Origin: Agrobacterium tumefaciens
Lineage (GTDB): Bacteria; Pseudomonadota; Alphaproteobacteria; Rhizobiales; Rhizobiaceae
NCBI RefSeq assembly: GCF_017726655.1
Contig: NZ_CP072308.1
Coordinates: 806,001-870,000, forward strand
Length of the DNA stretch: 64,000 nucleotides
Direction: 5' to 3'
Under the pieces are notes generated by a model. It was not told where the DNA came from and made no database searches. It saw nothing but the letters and a program-made list of their open reading frames with translations. Positions 1 through 8,709 of the stretch are shown here, piece by piece (position 1 is the first letter of the stretch; every line of letters starts with the position of its first letter). Both the position numbers and the translations under genes were made by a program.

Positions 1-1
1 C

Positions 2-532
2 AAGCACCCGGAAACCGGCAAGATGATTTCCGCGGGCCTCGGCCGCTACGGACCTTTCCTGCTGCATGATGGTTCTTATGCGAACCTCGAAAGCATCGAG
101 GACGTGTTCTCGATCGGCCTCAACCGCGCCGTGACCGTCATTGCTGAAAAGCAGAGCAAGGGACCGGGACGCGGCCGTAGCGGCACGCCCGCTGCTCTCA
201 AGGAGCTGGGCGACCATCCCGATGGTGGCGCTATCACCGTTCGTGACGGGCGGTACGGGGCCTATGTGAACTGGGGCAAGGTCAACGCCACCATTCCCAA
301 GGGCCAGGATCCGGCCTCTGTGACGCTGGACGAGGCGCTGGTGCTGATTGCCGAGCGCATTGCCAAGACCGGCACCGGCGGCAAGCCCGCCAAGGCCAAG
401 AAAACCACCGCCAAGAAGGCCGATGGTGACGCCGCGGCCAAGCCGAAGGCGACCAAGGCCAAGGCGGCAACAAAGAGCAAGACGGCCGCCAAGCCGAAGG
501 CAGCGGCCAAACCCAAGAAGGCAGCAGAGTGA
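2..532 (+). CDS. topA: DNA topoisomerase I, C-terminal part (truncated by window edge)
   Basis: This is the 3' end of a type IA topoisomerase gene, the enzyme that relaxes negative supercoils. The reading frame is open from base 2, so the start lies outside the window. Two C-terminal topoisomerase repeats are visible: one around GRYGPFLLHDGSYANL and one around GGAITVRDGRYGAYVNWG. A long Lys/Ala/Pro tail follows (last ~50 residues), typical of alphaproteobacterial TopA and likely to bind DNA. The stop overlaps the GTG start of rnr by 4 bases (GTGA), which suggests translational coupling. The catalytic Tyr region is not in the window, so the name rests on the repeats, the basic tail and the rnr neighbour. 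Confidence 0.9.
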   Translation, partial: KHPETGKMISAGLGRYGPFLLHDGSYANLESIEDVFSIGLNRAVTVIAEKQSKGPGRGRSGTPAALKELGDHPDGGAITVRDGRYGAYVNWGKVNATIPKGQDPASVTLDEALVLIAERIAKTGTGGKPAKAKKTTAKKADGDAAAKPKATKAKAATKSKTAAKPKAAAKPKKAAE

Positions 533-2883
533 GCAAAGCGCCGCGTCAGAGACAGGGTTCCGCCAGCGACGGTTTCGGACGCACCGGGCGCGGCAAACGG
601 GTGAGTGAAGGCGAAGGCATCATCCACGGCGAGGTGCCTTCCCGCGAAGTGCTGCTGAAATTCATTGCGGATCATCCGCAACAGGCCTCCAAGCGGGAAA
701 TCGCCAAGGCTTTCGGCCTGAAGGGCGAAAACCGCGTTGTCCTTAAGGCTCTGCTGAAGGAACTCGAAATCGACGGCATGGTGCACAAGAGCCGCAAGTC
801 GCTGACGCGGCCGGGCGGCCTGCCGCCCGTGACGGTTCTCGACATCACCACCCGCGACAAGGACGGCGAGCTGATCGGCCGCCCGGCGGAATGGCCCGAG
901 GATCTGGGCGCAGCGCCGGCCGTGCTGATCCGCCAGTCCTCGCAGGACCGCGGCAAGAAAGCGCCAGCTGCCGGTCTCGGCGACCGCATTCTTGCGAAAA
1001 TCTTTCCCTCGAAGGAAAGCACTGGCCCTGCTTACACCGCCCGCGTCGTCAAGCTGATCGACCGCCGCCAAAATGCATTGCTTGGCGTGTTCAAGGCAAC
1101 GCCCGGCGGCGGCGGACGGCTGATGCCGATTGATCGGCGCGGCGAGGAAATGGTCATCGACCCCGAAGGCGTCGGCGATGCCAAGGATGGCGATCTGATC
1201 GAGGTTGAAACCTCGCGCAACAGCGGCCGCTACGGCCTGACGCGCGCCAAGGTTCTCTCGGTCGTTGGCTCCGTCGCTTCGGAAAAAGCGATCTCGATGA
1301 TCGCAATCCACGCCCACGGCATCCCGCATATATTCCCGCAGAATGTTCTTGCCGAAGCGGATGCGGCCAAGGCAGCGACCATGTCCCATCGCGAGGACTG
1401 GCGCGACCTGCCGCTCATTACCATCGATCCGGCCGATGCCAAGGACCATGACGATGCGGTCTATGCCGAGCCGGACACGTCACCCGACAATCCTGACGGT
1501 GTCATCGTTACCGTCGCGATTGCCGATGTCTCCTGGTATGTTCGGCCAGGTTCGCCACTGGACCGCGAGGCGCTGAAACGCGGCAACTCCGTCTATTTCC
1601 CGGATCGCGTCGTGCCGATGCTGCCGGAGCGCATCTCCAACGATCTATGCTCGCTGAAGGAAGGCGTCGACCGCCCTGCCCTTGCGGTGCGGATGACCTT
1701 CTCGAAGGAAGGCCGCAAGGCCGGGCACACCTTCCACCGCATCATGATGAAGAGCGCCGCCAAGCTTTCCTACCAGCAGGCCCAGGCGGCGATTGATGGC
1801 AAGCCCGACGACAAGACCGGACCGCTGCTGGAGCCGATCCTCAAGCCGCTGTGGCACGCTTATGAGGTGATGAAGCGAGGCCGTGACCGGCGCCAGCCGC
1901 TGGAACTCGACATGCCCGAGCGCAAGATCAAGCTGCGTCCCGATGGTACCGTCGACTCGGTGGTCATTCCCGAACGTCTCGATGCGCACAAGCTGATCGA
2001 AGAAATGATGATCCAGGCGAATGTCGCCGCCGCCGAGACGCTGGAAAAGAAGAAGCAGCCGCTGGTCTACCGTGTCCACGATGCGCCCACGCTTTCCAAG
2101 CAGGAGGTGTTGCGCGAGTTTCTCGGGACGATTGGCATTACCATGGCCAAGGGTGCGGCCATGCGCGCCAATTCCTTCAACGGCATTCTGGCGCGCGCGC
2201 TCGATACGCCGCACCAGATCATGGTCAACGAGATGGTGCTGCGCAGCCAGAGCCAGGCGATCTACAGCCCCGAAAATATCGGCCATTTCGGCCTCAACCT
2301 GATGAAATACGCCCATTTCACCTCACCGATCCGGCGTTATGCCGACCTCATCGTGCATCGCGCGCTGGTGGGTTCTCTGGGGTTGGGTGAAGGCGGCATC
2401 ACCCCACAGGAAGAAGCGACTCTCGACGATATCGCTGCGGAAATCTCCACCTTCGAGCGCCGCGCCATGGCGGCCGAGCGCGACACCGTCAACCGGCTGA
2501 TCGCGCATCATCTTTCCGAGCGGGTTGGCGAGGAATTCGAGGGTCGGGTCGGTGGTGTCACCAAGGCAGGACTATTTGTCGCGCTTCCGCAGTTTGGCGC
2601 TGATGGATTTGTTCCTATATCTACGCTCGGAACCGATTATTTCCTGTACGACGAAGCCCATCAGGCTCTTACGGGGGAAAAGACCGGTCTCGGTTATCAG
2701 CTTGGTGACACGGTGCAGGTGAGGCTCGCGGAAGCGGTGCCGCTGGCGGGTGCGCTCAGATTCGATATGCTGAGTCCTGGGCGCAAGATGCCGATGGGCG
2801 TACGCTCGTTCCACAAGGCCGGACGGCGGACAGCGCGGGCTGCCGCCAAACCCGGAACACGGCCGCCGAGAAGGCGACGATAA
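529..2883 (+). CDS. rnr: Ribonuclease R (3'-5' exoribonuclease)
   Basis: RNase R degrades structured RNA processively from the 3' end in the cytoplasm. The 784-residue product has an N-terminal winged-helix region (about 40-95), cold-shock/OB-type domains (about 130-270), the RNB catalytic domain with the metal-binding stretch TIDPADAKDHDDAVYAE, and an S1 domain near 665-750 (GEEFEGRVGGVTKAGLFVAL). It ends in a strongly basic tail rich in Arg, as in other RNase R proteins. The start is a GTG overlapping the topA stop by 4 bases; an internal methionine would remove conserved N-terminal sequence. topA-rnr adjacency is common in rhizobia. Confidence 0.95.
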   Translation: MSKAPRQRQGSASDGFGRTGRGKRVSEGEGIIHGEVPSREVLLKFIADHPQQASKREIAKAFGLKGENRVVLKALLKELEIDGMVHKSRKSLTRPGGLPPVTVLDITTRDKDGELIGRPAEWPEDLGAAPAVLIRQSSQDRGKKAPAAGLGDRILAKIFPSKESTGPAYTARVVKLIDRRQNALLGVFKATPGGGGRLMPIDRRGEEMVIDPEGVGDAKDGDLIEVETSRNSGRYGLTRAKVLSVVGSVASEKAISMIAIHAHGIPHIFPQNVLAEADAAKAATMSHREDWRDLPLITIDPADAKDHDDAVYAEPDTSPDNPDGVIVTVAIADVSWYVRPGSPLDREALKRGNSVYFPDRVVPMLPERISNDLCSLKEGVDRPALAVRMTFSKEGRKAGHTFHRIMMKSAAKLSYQQAQAAIDGKPDDKTGPLLEPILKPLWHAYEVMKRGRDRRQPLELDMPERKIKLRPDGTVDSVVIPERLDAHKLIEEMMIQANVAAAETLEKKKQPLVYRVHDAPTLSKQEVLREFLGTIGITMAKGAAMRANSFNGILARALDTPHQIMVNEMVLRSQSQAIYSPENIGHFGLNLMKYAHFTSPIRRYADLIVHRALVGSLGLGEGGITPQEEATLDDIAAEISTFERRAMAAERDTVNRLIAHHLSERVGEEFEGRVGGVTKAGLFVALPQFGADGFVPISTLGTDYFLYDEAHQALTGEKTGLGYQLGDTVQVRLAEAVPLAGALRFDMLSPGRKMPMGVRSFHKAGRRTARAAAKPGTRPPRRRR

Positions 2884-2925
2884 CAAGGCGGCCTCAACGG
2901 CCGAACGGACGGGAAGGACTTAAGG

Positions 2926-3369
2926 ATGAGTGCACATCAGGGCTCGGAGACCGTTACCTTCGGAGACGATAGCGCCGAACGGCCACTTGGCCGATCCATC
3001 ATGCGCGGCATGGCCAACCGTTGCCCGGCCTGTGGCAGCGGCCGTCTGTTTCGCGCATGGCTGAAGCCGGTCGATGCCTGCGCGTCCTGCGGCGAAGAAA
3101 TGCACCATCACCGCTCGGACGACCTTCCACCCTATATCTCCATCGTCATCATCGGCCACATCGCGGTCGGCGGCTTCATGATGACCGACCTGGTCCTCAA
3201 TATCCCCATGTGGGCGCATTTCGCCATCTGGGTGCCGATCACCATTCTGGCAGCGCTTCTGACGTTGCAACCCATCAAGGGCGGTGTCATCGGCCTGCAA
3301 TGGGCGCTGCGCATGCATGGATTCGACCGACGGGAGCCGAAAGTGCAGATAGACGGCTCTTCCCACTGA
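2926..3369 (+). CDS. DUF983 family membrane protein
   Basis: A 147-residue protein of the DUF983 family, whose function is unknown. Two CxxC pairs (C33/C36 and C52/C55) form a probable zinc ribbon ahead of two hydrophobic segments (about 72-92 and 98-118) joined by a short loop. A histidine run follows the second pair. The ATG has a GGAAGG-type ribosome site about 8 bases upstream. It lies 42 bases after rnr and about 20 bases before the NUDIX gene on the same strand, so it is probably in that operon. In alphaproteobacteria DUF983 genes also occur near cytochrome oxidase genes; there is no such link here. Confidence 0.85.
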   Translation: MSAHQGSETVTFGDDSAERPLGRSIMRGMANRCPACGSGRLFRAWLKPVDACASCGEEMHHHRSDDLPPYISIVIIGHIAVGGFMMTDLVLNIPMWAHFAIWVPITILAALLTLQPIKGGVIGLQWALRMHGFDRREPKVQIDGSSH

Positions 3370-3389
3370 TCGAGGGAGAGACCTTGCAG

Positions 3390-4058
3390 ATGCTTCAGCA
3401 TCCGGTGGGTAAAAAAGCCGCTCATCCTCCGATGCGGCCGCGCGATGCGGCGTCCATCATCCTGTTCGATCGTGCCGGACCAAGGCCGAGGGTCCTCATG
3501 GGCCAACGGAGCAAGGCTCACGTCTTCATGCCGGGGGCTTATGTCTTTCCGGGCGGTAAGCGCGACCCTCGCGACCATGCGCTTCCCTTTTCCGGCGATC
3601 TCCACCCTGTCGTTCTTCAGCGCCTGACGCTCTCTGCGTCCCGGCGTCTGACCTCCGCCGGCGCCAGAGCGCTAGCACTTGCCGCTGCGCGTGAGCTTTT
3701 GGAGGAGACCGGTATGGACCTGGGTTTTGCCGCAGGCGGACCCGATCTCTCCCATTTCCGATATGTGGCCCGCGCCATCACCCCGCCCGGCAATGTGCGG
3801 CGCTATGACACGCGATTCTTCTGCTGTTACGCCGATGAATTGCAGCTCGATGTGAGCGGTGCCCGCGATTCCGATGAACTCGGCAACGTGCAATGGCTTG
3901 ACACGGCAGACCTTTCCGGTCTGAACATGCCCCAAATTACGCGCACGGTTCTCGAAGATGTCACAAAACTCATGATAGGTGATCCCTCACTACCATTTGA
4001 AAGCCCCGCGCGGCTCTATGTCACGCGCCACGGCCGCTTCATTCGAGACTTTGTATAA
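3390..4058 (+). CDS. NUDIX hydrolase
   Basis: A 222-residue NUDIX-fold protein, expected to hydrolyse a nucleoside diphosphate linked to another group; the substrate cannot be told. The core signature RELLEETG is clear at about residues 105-112, in the context ALALAAARELLEETGMDLG. The first conserved Glu of the canonical box (G-x5-E-x7-REuxEExGu) is absent, as in the NUDT19-like branch. The start is the ATG following GAGGGAGAG; a TTG 6 bases upstream is possible. The frame stays open far upstream, but that part overlaps the DUF983 gene and is a shadow. It ends 8 bases before the MFS gene. Confidence 0.85.
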   Translation: MLQHPVGKKAAHPPMRPRDAASIILFDRAGPRPRVLMGQRSKAHVFMPGAYVFPGGKRDPRDHALPFSGDLHPVVLQRLTLSASRRLTSAGARALALAAARELLEETGMDLGFAAGGPDLSHFRYVARAITPPGNVRRYDTRFFCCYADELQLDVSGARDSDELGNVQWLDTADLSGLNMPQITRTVLEDVTKLMIGDPSLPFESPARLYVTRHGRFIRDFV

Positions 4059-4066
4059 AGGCCGTC

Positions 4067-5242
4067 ATGTCAGATATGAAATGCGAAGAAGCGGACGCCA
4101 TTCACTGGCCCTCATTGATTGCCGCCATCTCCGCCATCAGTGCGGTGGGCGTCGCCATTGGTCTCGGCCTGCCGCTGCTCTCCATCATCCTTGAGAAGCG
4201 CGGTATCTCCTCCACCATGATCGGGGTGAACTCGGCCATGGCGGGCGTCGCGGCAATGATGGCGGCGCCGGTCACCACCAAGATCGCCCATGATTTCGGC
4301 GTCGCGCGCACCATGCTGTTCGCCGTCGTCATTTCGGCACTCAGTGCTCTCGGCTTCTATTTCGCCGACGCCTTCTGGATGTGGTTTCCACTGCGAATCG
4401 TGTTCCACGGTGCGACCACGACGCTCTTCATCCTGTCGGAATACTGGATCAACATGTCCGCGCCGCCGCGCAAACGCGGCATGGTTCTCGGCATCTACGC
4501 CACAGGCCTCGCCGTCGGTTTTGCGGTGGGTCCATTGCTGTTTTCCGCGGTTGGCAGCGAAGGCATCCTGCCCTTCCTCGTTGGCGCGGCGATCATTCTT
4601 CTGGCAGCCATCCCGATCTTCATGGCCCGAGGCGAAAGCCCGGAGCTCGATGAGCGGCCGAACCATCATTTCGTGCGGTATGTCTGGCTGGTGCCCATGG
4701 CATCCGCCGCGGCCTTTGTCTTCGGGTCGGTACAGGCGGGCGGTCTGTCGCTCTTTCCGATCTATGCCACCCGAGAGGGCTTCAACGAATCACAGGCGGC
4801 ACTCCTGCTTACCGTGATGGGGATAGGCAACATGGTGTTCCAGATCCCAATTGGCCTTCTTTCAGACCGGATGAAGGACAGGCGCACCATGCTCGGGCTC
4901 ATGGCCCTTGCGGGCGTCTGTGGCACTCTGGCGTTGCCTTTCCTTGTTGACAGCTGGCTGCTCGTGGCTGCGCTTCTCCTGTTCTGGGGTGGTCTCGTGT
5001 CCGGCATGTACACGGTTGGACTGACCCATCTCGGCTCGCGCCTGACGGGTGCCGACCTCGTTGCCGCCAACGCTGCCTTCATCTTCTGTTATGCCGTCGG
5101 CACGATTGCAGGACCGCAGGCCGTCGGTATTTCGATGGACCTCGCCGGCACCGATGGTTTCGCCTGGTCTCTGGCCGCATTTTTCGGACTTTACGTGGTG
5201 CTTTATATCGTCCGTTTTGTTTTCCGGGCAAAACAGGCTTGA
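4067..5242 (+). CDS. MFS transporter (YcaD-like)
   Basis: A 391-residue inner-membrane permease of the major facilitator superfamily with about 12 hydrophobic segments. The loop between helices 2 and 3 carries a weak MFS motif, and the loop in the second half reads GLLSDRMKDRRTMLG, the typical G-x3-DRxGRR-like signature. The sequence resembles the YcaD/UMF1-like drug-and-sugar group, but the substrate cannot be predicted. It follows the NUDIX gene by 8 bases, so the two are probably co-transcribed. The next gene, rpmG, is 89 bases away and likely has its own promoter. Confidence 0.85.
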   Translation: MSDMKCEEADAIHWPSLIAAISAISAVGVAIGLGLPLLSIILEKRGISSTMIGVNSAMAGVAAMMAAPVTTKIAHDFGVARTMLFAVVISALSALGFYFADAFWMWFPLRIVFHGATTTLFILSEYWINMSAPPRKRGMVLGIYATGLAVGFAVGPLLFSAVGSEGILPFLVGAAIILLAAIPIFMARGESPELDERPNHHFVRYVWLVPMASAAAFVFGSVQAGGLSLFPIYATREGFNESQAALLLTVMGIGNMVFQIPIGLLSDRMKDRRTMLGLMALAGVCGTLALPFLVDSWLLVAALLLFWGGLVSGMYTVGLTHLGSRLTGADLVAANAAFIFCYAVGTIAGPQAVGISMDLAGTDGFAWSLAAFFGLYVVLYIVRFVFRAKQA

Positions 5243-5331
5243 CTTTTCGGGCGCGATACGTAGTTTCGCGCCAGATTTAGCCGAGGTCACAAGAGCCTGC
5301 GGCTTCTCTTTTGTTTAAAGGCAGGACGACC

Positions 5332-5499
5332 ATGGCGAAAGCTACAACAATCAAGATCAAGCTGCTGTCGACAGCCGACACCGGTACCTTCTACGTCACC
5401 ACCAAGAACAGCCGTACGTTCACGGACAAGATGACGAAGACGAAGTACGACCCGGTTGTACGCAAGCACGTTGAATTCAAGGAAACCAAGATCAAGTAA
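5332..5499 (+). CDS. rpmG: 50S ribosomal protein L33
   Basis: The 55-residue L33 protein of the large ribosomal subunit. It begins [18 protein letters not shown] and ends with a Lys-rich tail, the usual bacterial length. The start ATG has AGGAC 5 bases upstream; an in-frame ATG 21 bases earlier would add unrelated residues. This is the cysteine-free form of L33, with no zinc-binding CxxC pairs. The gene is followed closely by a Rho-independent terminator. Confidence 0.97.
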   Translation: MAKATTIKIKLLSTADTGTFYVTTKNSRTFTDKMTKTKYDPVVRKHVEFKETKIK

Positions 5500-5526
5500 T
5501 TTCTTGATCGGTTCTCCGGCAAATAG

Positions 5527-5549
5527 CGCGCCCCACGGGCGCGTTTTTT
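5527..5549 (+). terminator. Rho-independent terminator after rpmG
   Basis: A perfect 7-bp GC stem (CGCGCCC / GGGCGCG) with a 3-base loop is followed by six T. It lies 28 bases after the rpmG stop and ends the plus-strand transcription unit. Confidence 0.9.
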
Positions 5550-6439
5550 GTTTGTGGCTTCCCCGGCATTCCATCAGGTCGCCGGCTTCGCCGCCCTTCC
5601 CTCGTTTGAAAGACGGTGCAAAAAGCCGCTTCCGGTGTGCAATCACTACCTCCCTGGACGCGACGCCCGATCGCAAGCAGCGATCGTCATGCAGAGGCCC
5701 GCCTGCAATAGGCACGGCCGGGCAACCAGGCATGGGATGAAGTGGCGCCACAGCCTTCCCGCGACGCGTGCAAGTGATTTCACGTTCGGAAAATGCGACG
5801 CGACGGCAGGAAGACCACATTCGCCAACAGGCTCAAACCCGCGTTGCAACAAAGCAAAGAAAACGCCGCTCGCACCCGAGGGCGAGCAGCGTTAAGGCAG
5901 GCCAATTTTCAGAAACAAGGCGGTCGACCAACGATGCGATTACGGCACGAGGAACCGATTCGAACATCGCCAGCCGACCGACCCCACGATTCAGGAGATG
6001 CGGCGGACCTGAGCATCATGGGGCATTCAAACTACGCAATACCAGCCCCTGACAAGCGAAATCGCGACGGTTAGCCGCCATCATTCATCATCATGAAACG
6101 GATAAACCGCTGGGAAGAACTGTTATTCTCAACAATGAGTTTGCGCAGAAGTAAAATAAAAATCAACAAAATCTTAGGCTAAAGTACGGGACCAGGTAGA
6201 CATGGTTAAGTTTACAAATCTGGTACACTATAGTTCGTGAAACGGCAGAATTCAACGCATTTCTCAACTTTTACTATATTTACATCGACTCATTACATCT
6301 TTTCATTGTGAAATGATAAAATACATCCGAACTCAAAGACTTGCAGCATCACACCCCGGCATTCTCCCGTCGGGCCCGCGCTTCCGTCGGACATGACGAA
6401 GAATAGCGCAAGAGTGATGACGGCATGCGCGTAGCCGGC
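5550..6439. other. Gene-poor gap between rpmG and pleD
   Basis: About 890 bases without a recognisable gene. The first part (to ~6070) is GC-rich with only short open frames that match nothing I know. The second part (~6080-6340) is clearly AT-rich, unlike the rest of the window. An orphan terminator pointing along the minus strand lies at 5855-5893. A short minus-strand frame of 36 codons (5909-6019) ends just before it, so a small RNA or micro-ORF is possible. Confidence 0.5.
5855..5893 (-). terminator. Orphan Rho-independent terminator on the minus strand
   Basis: Read on the minus strand, a 12-bp stem with one mismatch (AACGCTGCTCGC against GCGAGCGGCGTT) encloses an 8-base loop and is followed by TTTTCTTTG. 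No recognised minus-strand gene lies within 540 bases upstream: pleD ends at 6440. It may end an unannotated small transcript. Confidence 0.6.
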
Positions 6440-7810
6440 TCAGGCAGCTGCTGCGACAACCCGGTTGCGTCCGGTGTGCTTTGCCTCGTAAAGCGCCCTG
6501 TCTGCCTGCTTCAGTATTTCGTCCGGCGTGCCGAAGGCACCACTGCTCGTCGCGATGCCGAGCGACGCGGTGATACTCAGCTGCCGGTCTATGGAACGGA
6601 CGTAAAAAGGCTTGTCCTCTACGATCGACCGCAGGCGCTCTGCAACACTTGCCGCGAGCTCCATTGGCGTATCGGGCATAACGACGACGAATTCCTCTCC
6701 GCCGTATCGGCAGGCGAGATCCGCACCTCGCACCGTGCTGCGGATGCGGGTGGCAAATTCTCGCAGAACCTCGTCACCGACATCATGACCATAGGTGTCG
6801 TTGACCAGCTTGAAGCGGTCTATATCCGTCATGCAGATGGAGATAGGGCGGCCGCGAACGGCGGCGCGATCGAACAGTATCTTCAGGTGATTGTCGAGAT
6901 AGCGACGATTGTTGAGCCCGGTCAGCGCGTCAACGATGGCGAGTTCCATCGTGTGCTGAAGGTTCAACCGCAGATGCTCGTTGTACCGTTTGCGCCTGAT
7001 CTGCGTCAGCGTGCGGGCGACGAGTTCATTCGGATCGATCGGCCGGAGGATGTAATCATTGACGCCAAGATCGAGCGCCCGCGCCACCATGTCATCCGCC
7101 CCCTGCTCCGCCACCAGAAGCAATGGCAGGAAGCGGGTGCGCTCCAGCGAACGTAGCTGCGAGCACAGCCGCAGCGGATCGTAATCCTCAAAATTGGAAT
7201 TGACGATGACCAGCTCGAATGGATTGCTCGCGGCCTTCAGCAGCGCCGATTGTGGCTCCGTGACGGCATCGACGTCGGCAATCGGCTTCAGTGCCCGGAC
7301 GATCCGCTCCTGCGAGCTGGCGCGGCCATCCGCCACCAGCACGCGCCCCGGCGTCTGCATCAAGCCATCGCTGCGCAGCATCTCCTCGATGCCGATCTGG
7401 CGTGCCGTCTCGGCGCGCAGCCGCAATTCGTCACTGACGGCTTTCAGACGCACGAGGCTTTTGACGCGGGCGATAAGCTGCAGGTCATTGACCGGCTTGG
7501 TCAGGAAATCGTCGGCTCCAGCCTTCAGACCCCGCACGCGGTCCGAGGGCTGATCCAGCGCAGTGACCATCACAACGGGGATATGCGCCGTCTTCGGATT
7601 GCTCTTCAGCTTCTCGCAAACTTCGAATCCGTCCATGCCCGGCATCATGATATCGAGGAGGATGATGTCCACCTGCTCGTCGTCGCAGATGGCCAGAGCC
7701 TTGAACCCATCCTCGGCCGTGACAACGTCGAAATATTCCGCCACAAGACGGGCTTCCAGAAGCTTCACATTGGCCGGAATATCGTCAACAACCAGAACTC
7801 TCGCTGTCAT
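6440..7810 (-). CDS. pleD: PleD: two-receiver response regulator with diguanylate cyclase
   Basis: PleD makes cyclic di-GMP when phosphorylated and in Caulobacter controls the motile-to-sessile switch. The 456-residue protein has a first receiver domain with phospho-acceptor D53 (ILLDIMMPGMDG), a second degenerate receiver at about 155-270 and a C-terminal GGDEF domain. The active site reads GGEEF. The sequence RGAD five residues before it is the RxxD inhibitory I-site, so product feedback is expected. It lies 18 bases downstream of divK in the same direction, the operon order known from Caulobacter and rhizobia. Confidence 0.96.
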   Translation of the reverse strand: MTARVLVVDDIPANVKLLEARLVAEYFDVVTAEDGFKALAICDDEQVDIILLDIMMPGMDGFEVCEKLKSNPKTAHIPVVMVTALDQPSDRVRGLKAGADDFLTKPVNDLQLIARVKSLVRLKAVSDELRLRAETARQIGIEEMLRSDGLMQTPGRVLVADGRASSQERIVRALKPIADVDAVTEPQSALLKAASNPFELVIVNSNFEDYDPLRLCSQLRSLERTRFLPLLLVAEQGADDMVARALDLGVNDYILRPIDPNELVARTLTQIRRKRYNEHLRLNLQHTMELAIVDALTGLNNRRYLDNHLKILFDRAAVRGRPISICMTDIDRFKLVNDTYGHDVGDEVLREFATRIRSTVRGADLACRYGGEEFVVVMPDTPMELAASVAERLRSIVEDKPFYVRSIDRQLSITASLGIATSSGAFGTPDEILKQADRALYEAKHTGRNRVVAAAA

Positions 7811-7828
7811 TCCCGTTCCCCAGTCGCC

Positions 7829-8200
7829 TTACGCGTCGCCCAGATAGGTCTTGATGATCTCGATGAATTTCGGAACGGAAATCGGCTTCGATACATAGGC
7901 CTCACATCCGCCCTGGCGGATACGCTCCTCATCACCCTTCATGGCAAAGGCCGTGACGGCAATAACCGGGATGACGTGCAACTCGTCGTCCTCCTTCAGC
8001 CATTTTGTCACTTCCAGCCCGGAGACTTCCGGAAGCTGAATATCCATGAGGATGAGGTCAGGGCGATGCTTGCGGGCGAGATCGAGCGCTTCCATGCCGT
8101 TACGCGTCTGGATCGTCGTGTAACCGGACGCCTCGATCAGGTCGCGAAAGAGCTTCATGTTCAGCTCGTTGTCTTCGACTATCATGACCTGCTTGGGCAT
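7829..8200 (-). CDS. divK: DivK single-domain response regulator
   Basis: DivK is a stand-alone receiver that relays signals from the PleC/DivJ kinases and controls the CtrA pathway during asymmetric division. The 123-residue product has the acidic pocket (E9, D10), phospho-acceptor D53 in [12 protein letters not shown], a conserved Thr near 83 and the Lys of the KPIS motif near 105. There is no output domain. The ATG gives the normal family length. It is the first gene of the divK-pleD operon. Confidence 0.97.
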   Translation of the reverse strand: MPKQVMIVEDNELNMKLFRDLIEASGYTTIQTRNGMEALDLARKHRPDLILMDIQLPEVSGLEVTKWLKEDDELHVIPVIAVTAFAMKGDEERIRQGGCEAYVSKPISVPKFIEIIKTYLGDA

Positions 8201-8330
8201 GTGAGAAGTCCCCGTTTCCCTTTGAAACCTTCATCCAGACATATAAGTTGCCAAGATGCCGATTCCATCGTCCATTCGTTGCGCAAAGCTAGAGGGATTT
8301 GGTTTCAAAAAAGGTAACTTCGGGGAAGAA

Positions 8331-8639
8331 ATGCTGCGCGATACAAAAAACAAGGGCACAGCCGCCCAGGATCCGCAAGAAACAGCCGCCGCCATACTTG
8401 GCTGGCTGGCAAATGAGCCTGATATGCTGGGACGTTTTCTGGCGCTGAGCGGGCTGCAGGCCAACATGCTGCGCCAGGCAGTCACCGATCCCGGCTTTCT
8501 GGCGGGTCTCACCGATTTCCTGATGAGCCACGAACCGGACCTGATGGCATTCTGCGCGGCGACCGATACGTCACCCGAAACGGTGGCCGCCGCCTGGCAT
8601 CACTTTTCCGGGCCGGGACTGGATTCAGGCGTGTATTAA
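8331..8639 (+). CDS. DUF3572 family protein
   Basis: A 102-residue soluble protein of unknown function, recognised as DUF3572, a small alphaproteobacterial family, from its helical pattern and lengths (AAAILGWLANEPDMLGRFL, then LTDFLMSHEPDLMAFC). The start is the ATG placed 4-5 bases after CGGGGAAGAA, which is a good ribosome site; the frame is open 25 codons further but that part lacks family character. It is divergent from divK and precedes dinB by 70 bases on the same strand. Confidence 0.75.
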   Translation: MLRDTKNKGTAAQDPQETAAAILGWLANEPDMLGRFLALSGLQANMLRQAVTDPGFLAGLTDFLMSHEPDLMAFCAATDTSPETVAAAWHHFSGPGLDSGVY

Positions 8640-8687
8640 GATGGCGGCCTCTTGAGCCGCTGTCACGGCCGGAGTATGGTCGGGGAC

Positions 8688-8702
8688 GTTCTGGTTTTGT
8701 TT
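8688..8702 (+). promoter_or_regulatory. Imperfect LexA box in front of dinB
   Basis: GTTC-N7-GTTT sits 7 bases before the dinB ATG. The alphaproteobacterial LexA consensus is GTTC-N7-GTTC, so the second half-site has one mismatch. DNA polymerase IV is a classical SOS gene, which makes the site plausible, but the position so close to the start codon and the mismatch leave it uncertain. Confidence 0.35.
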
Positions 8703-8709
8703 TCGGTTC

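Noticed and set aside
262..1449. Minus-strand frame of 395 codons opposite topA and rnr
   Set aside because: Antisense shadow of two strong genes.
5951..5964. GAAC-N6-GAAC resembling a LexA operator
   Set aside because: Spacing is 6, not 7, and no gene start is close.
5793..6074. Plus-strand frame whose end reads AADLSIMGHSNY, faintly like a tyrosine recombinase
   Set aside because: The similarity is a few residues and the catalytic Arg-His-Arg-Tyr residues are absent; too weak to call an integrase remnant.
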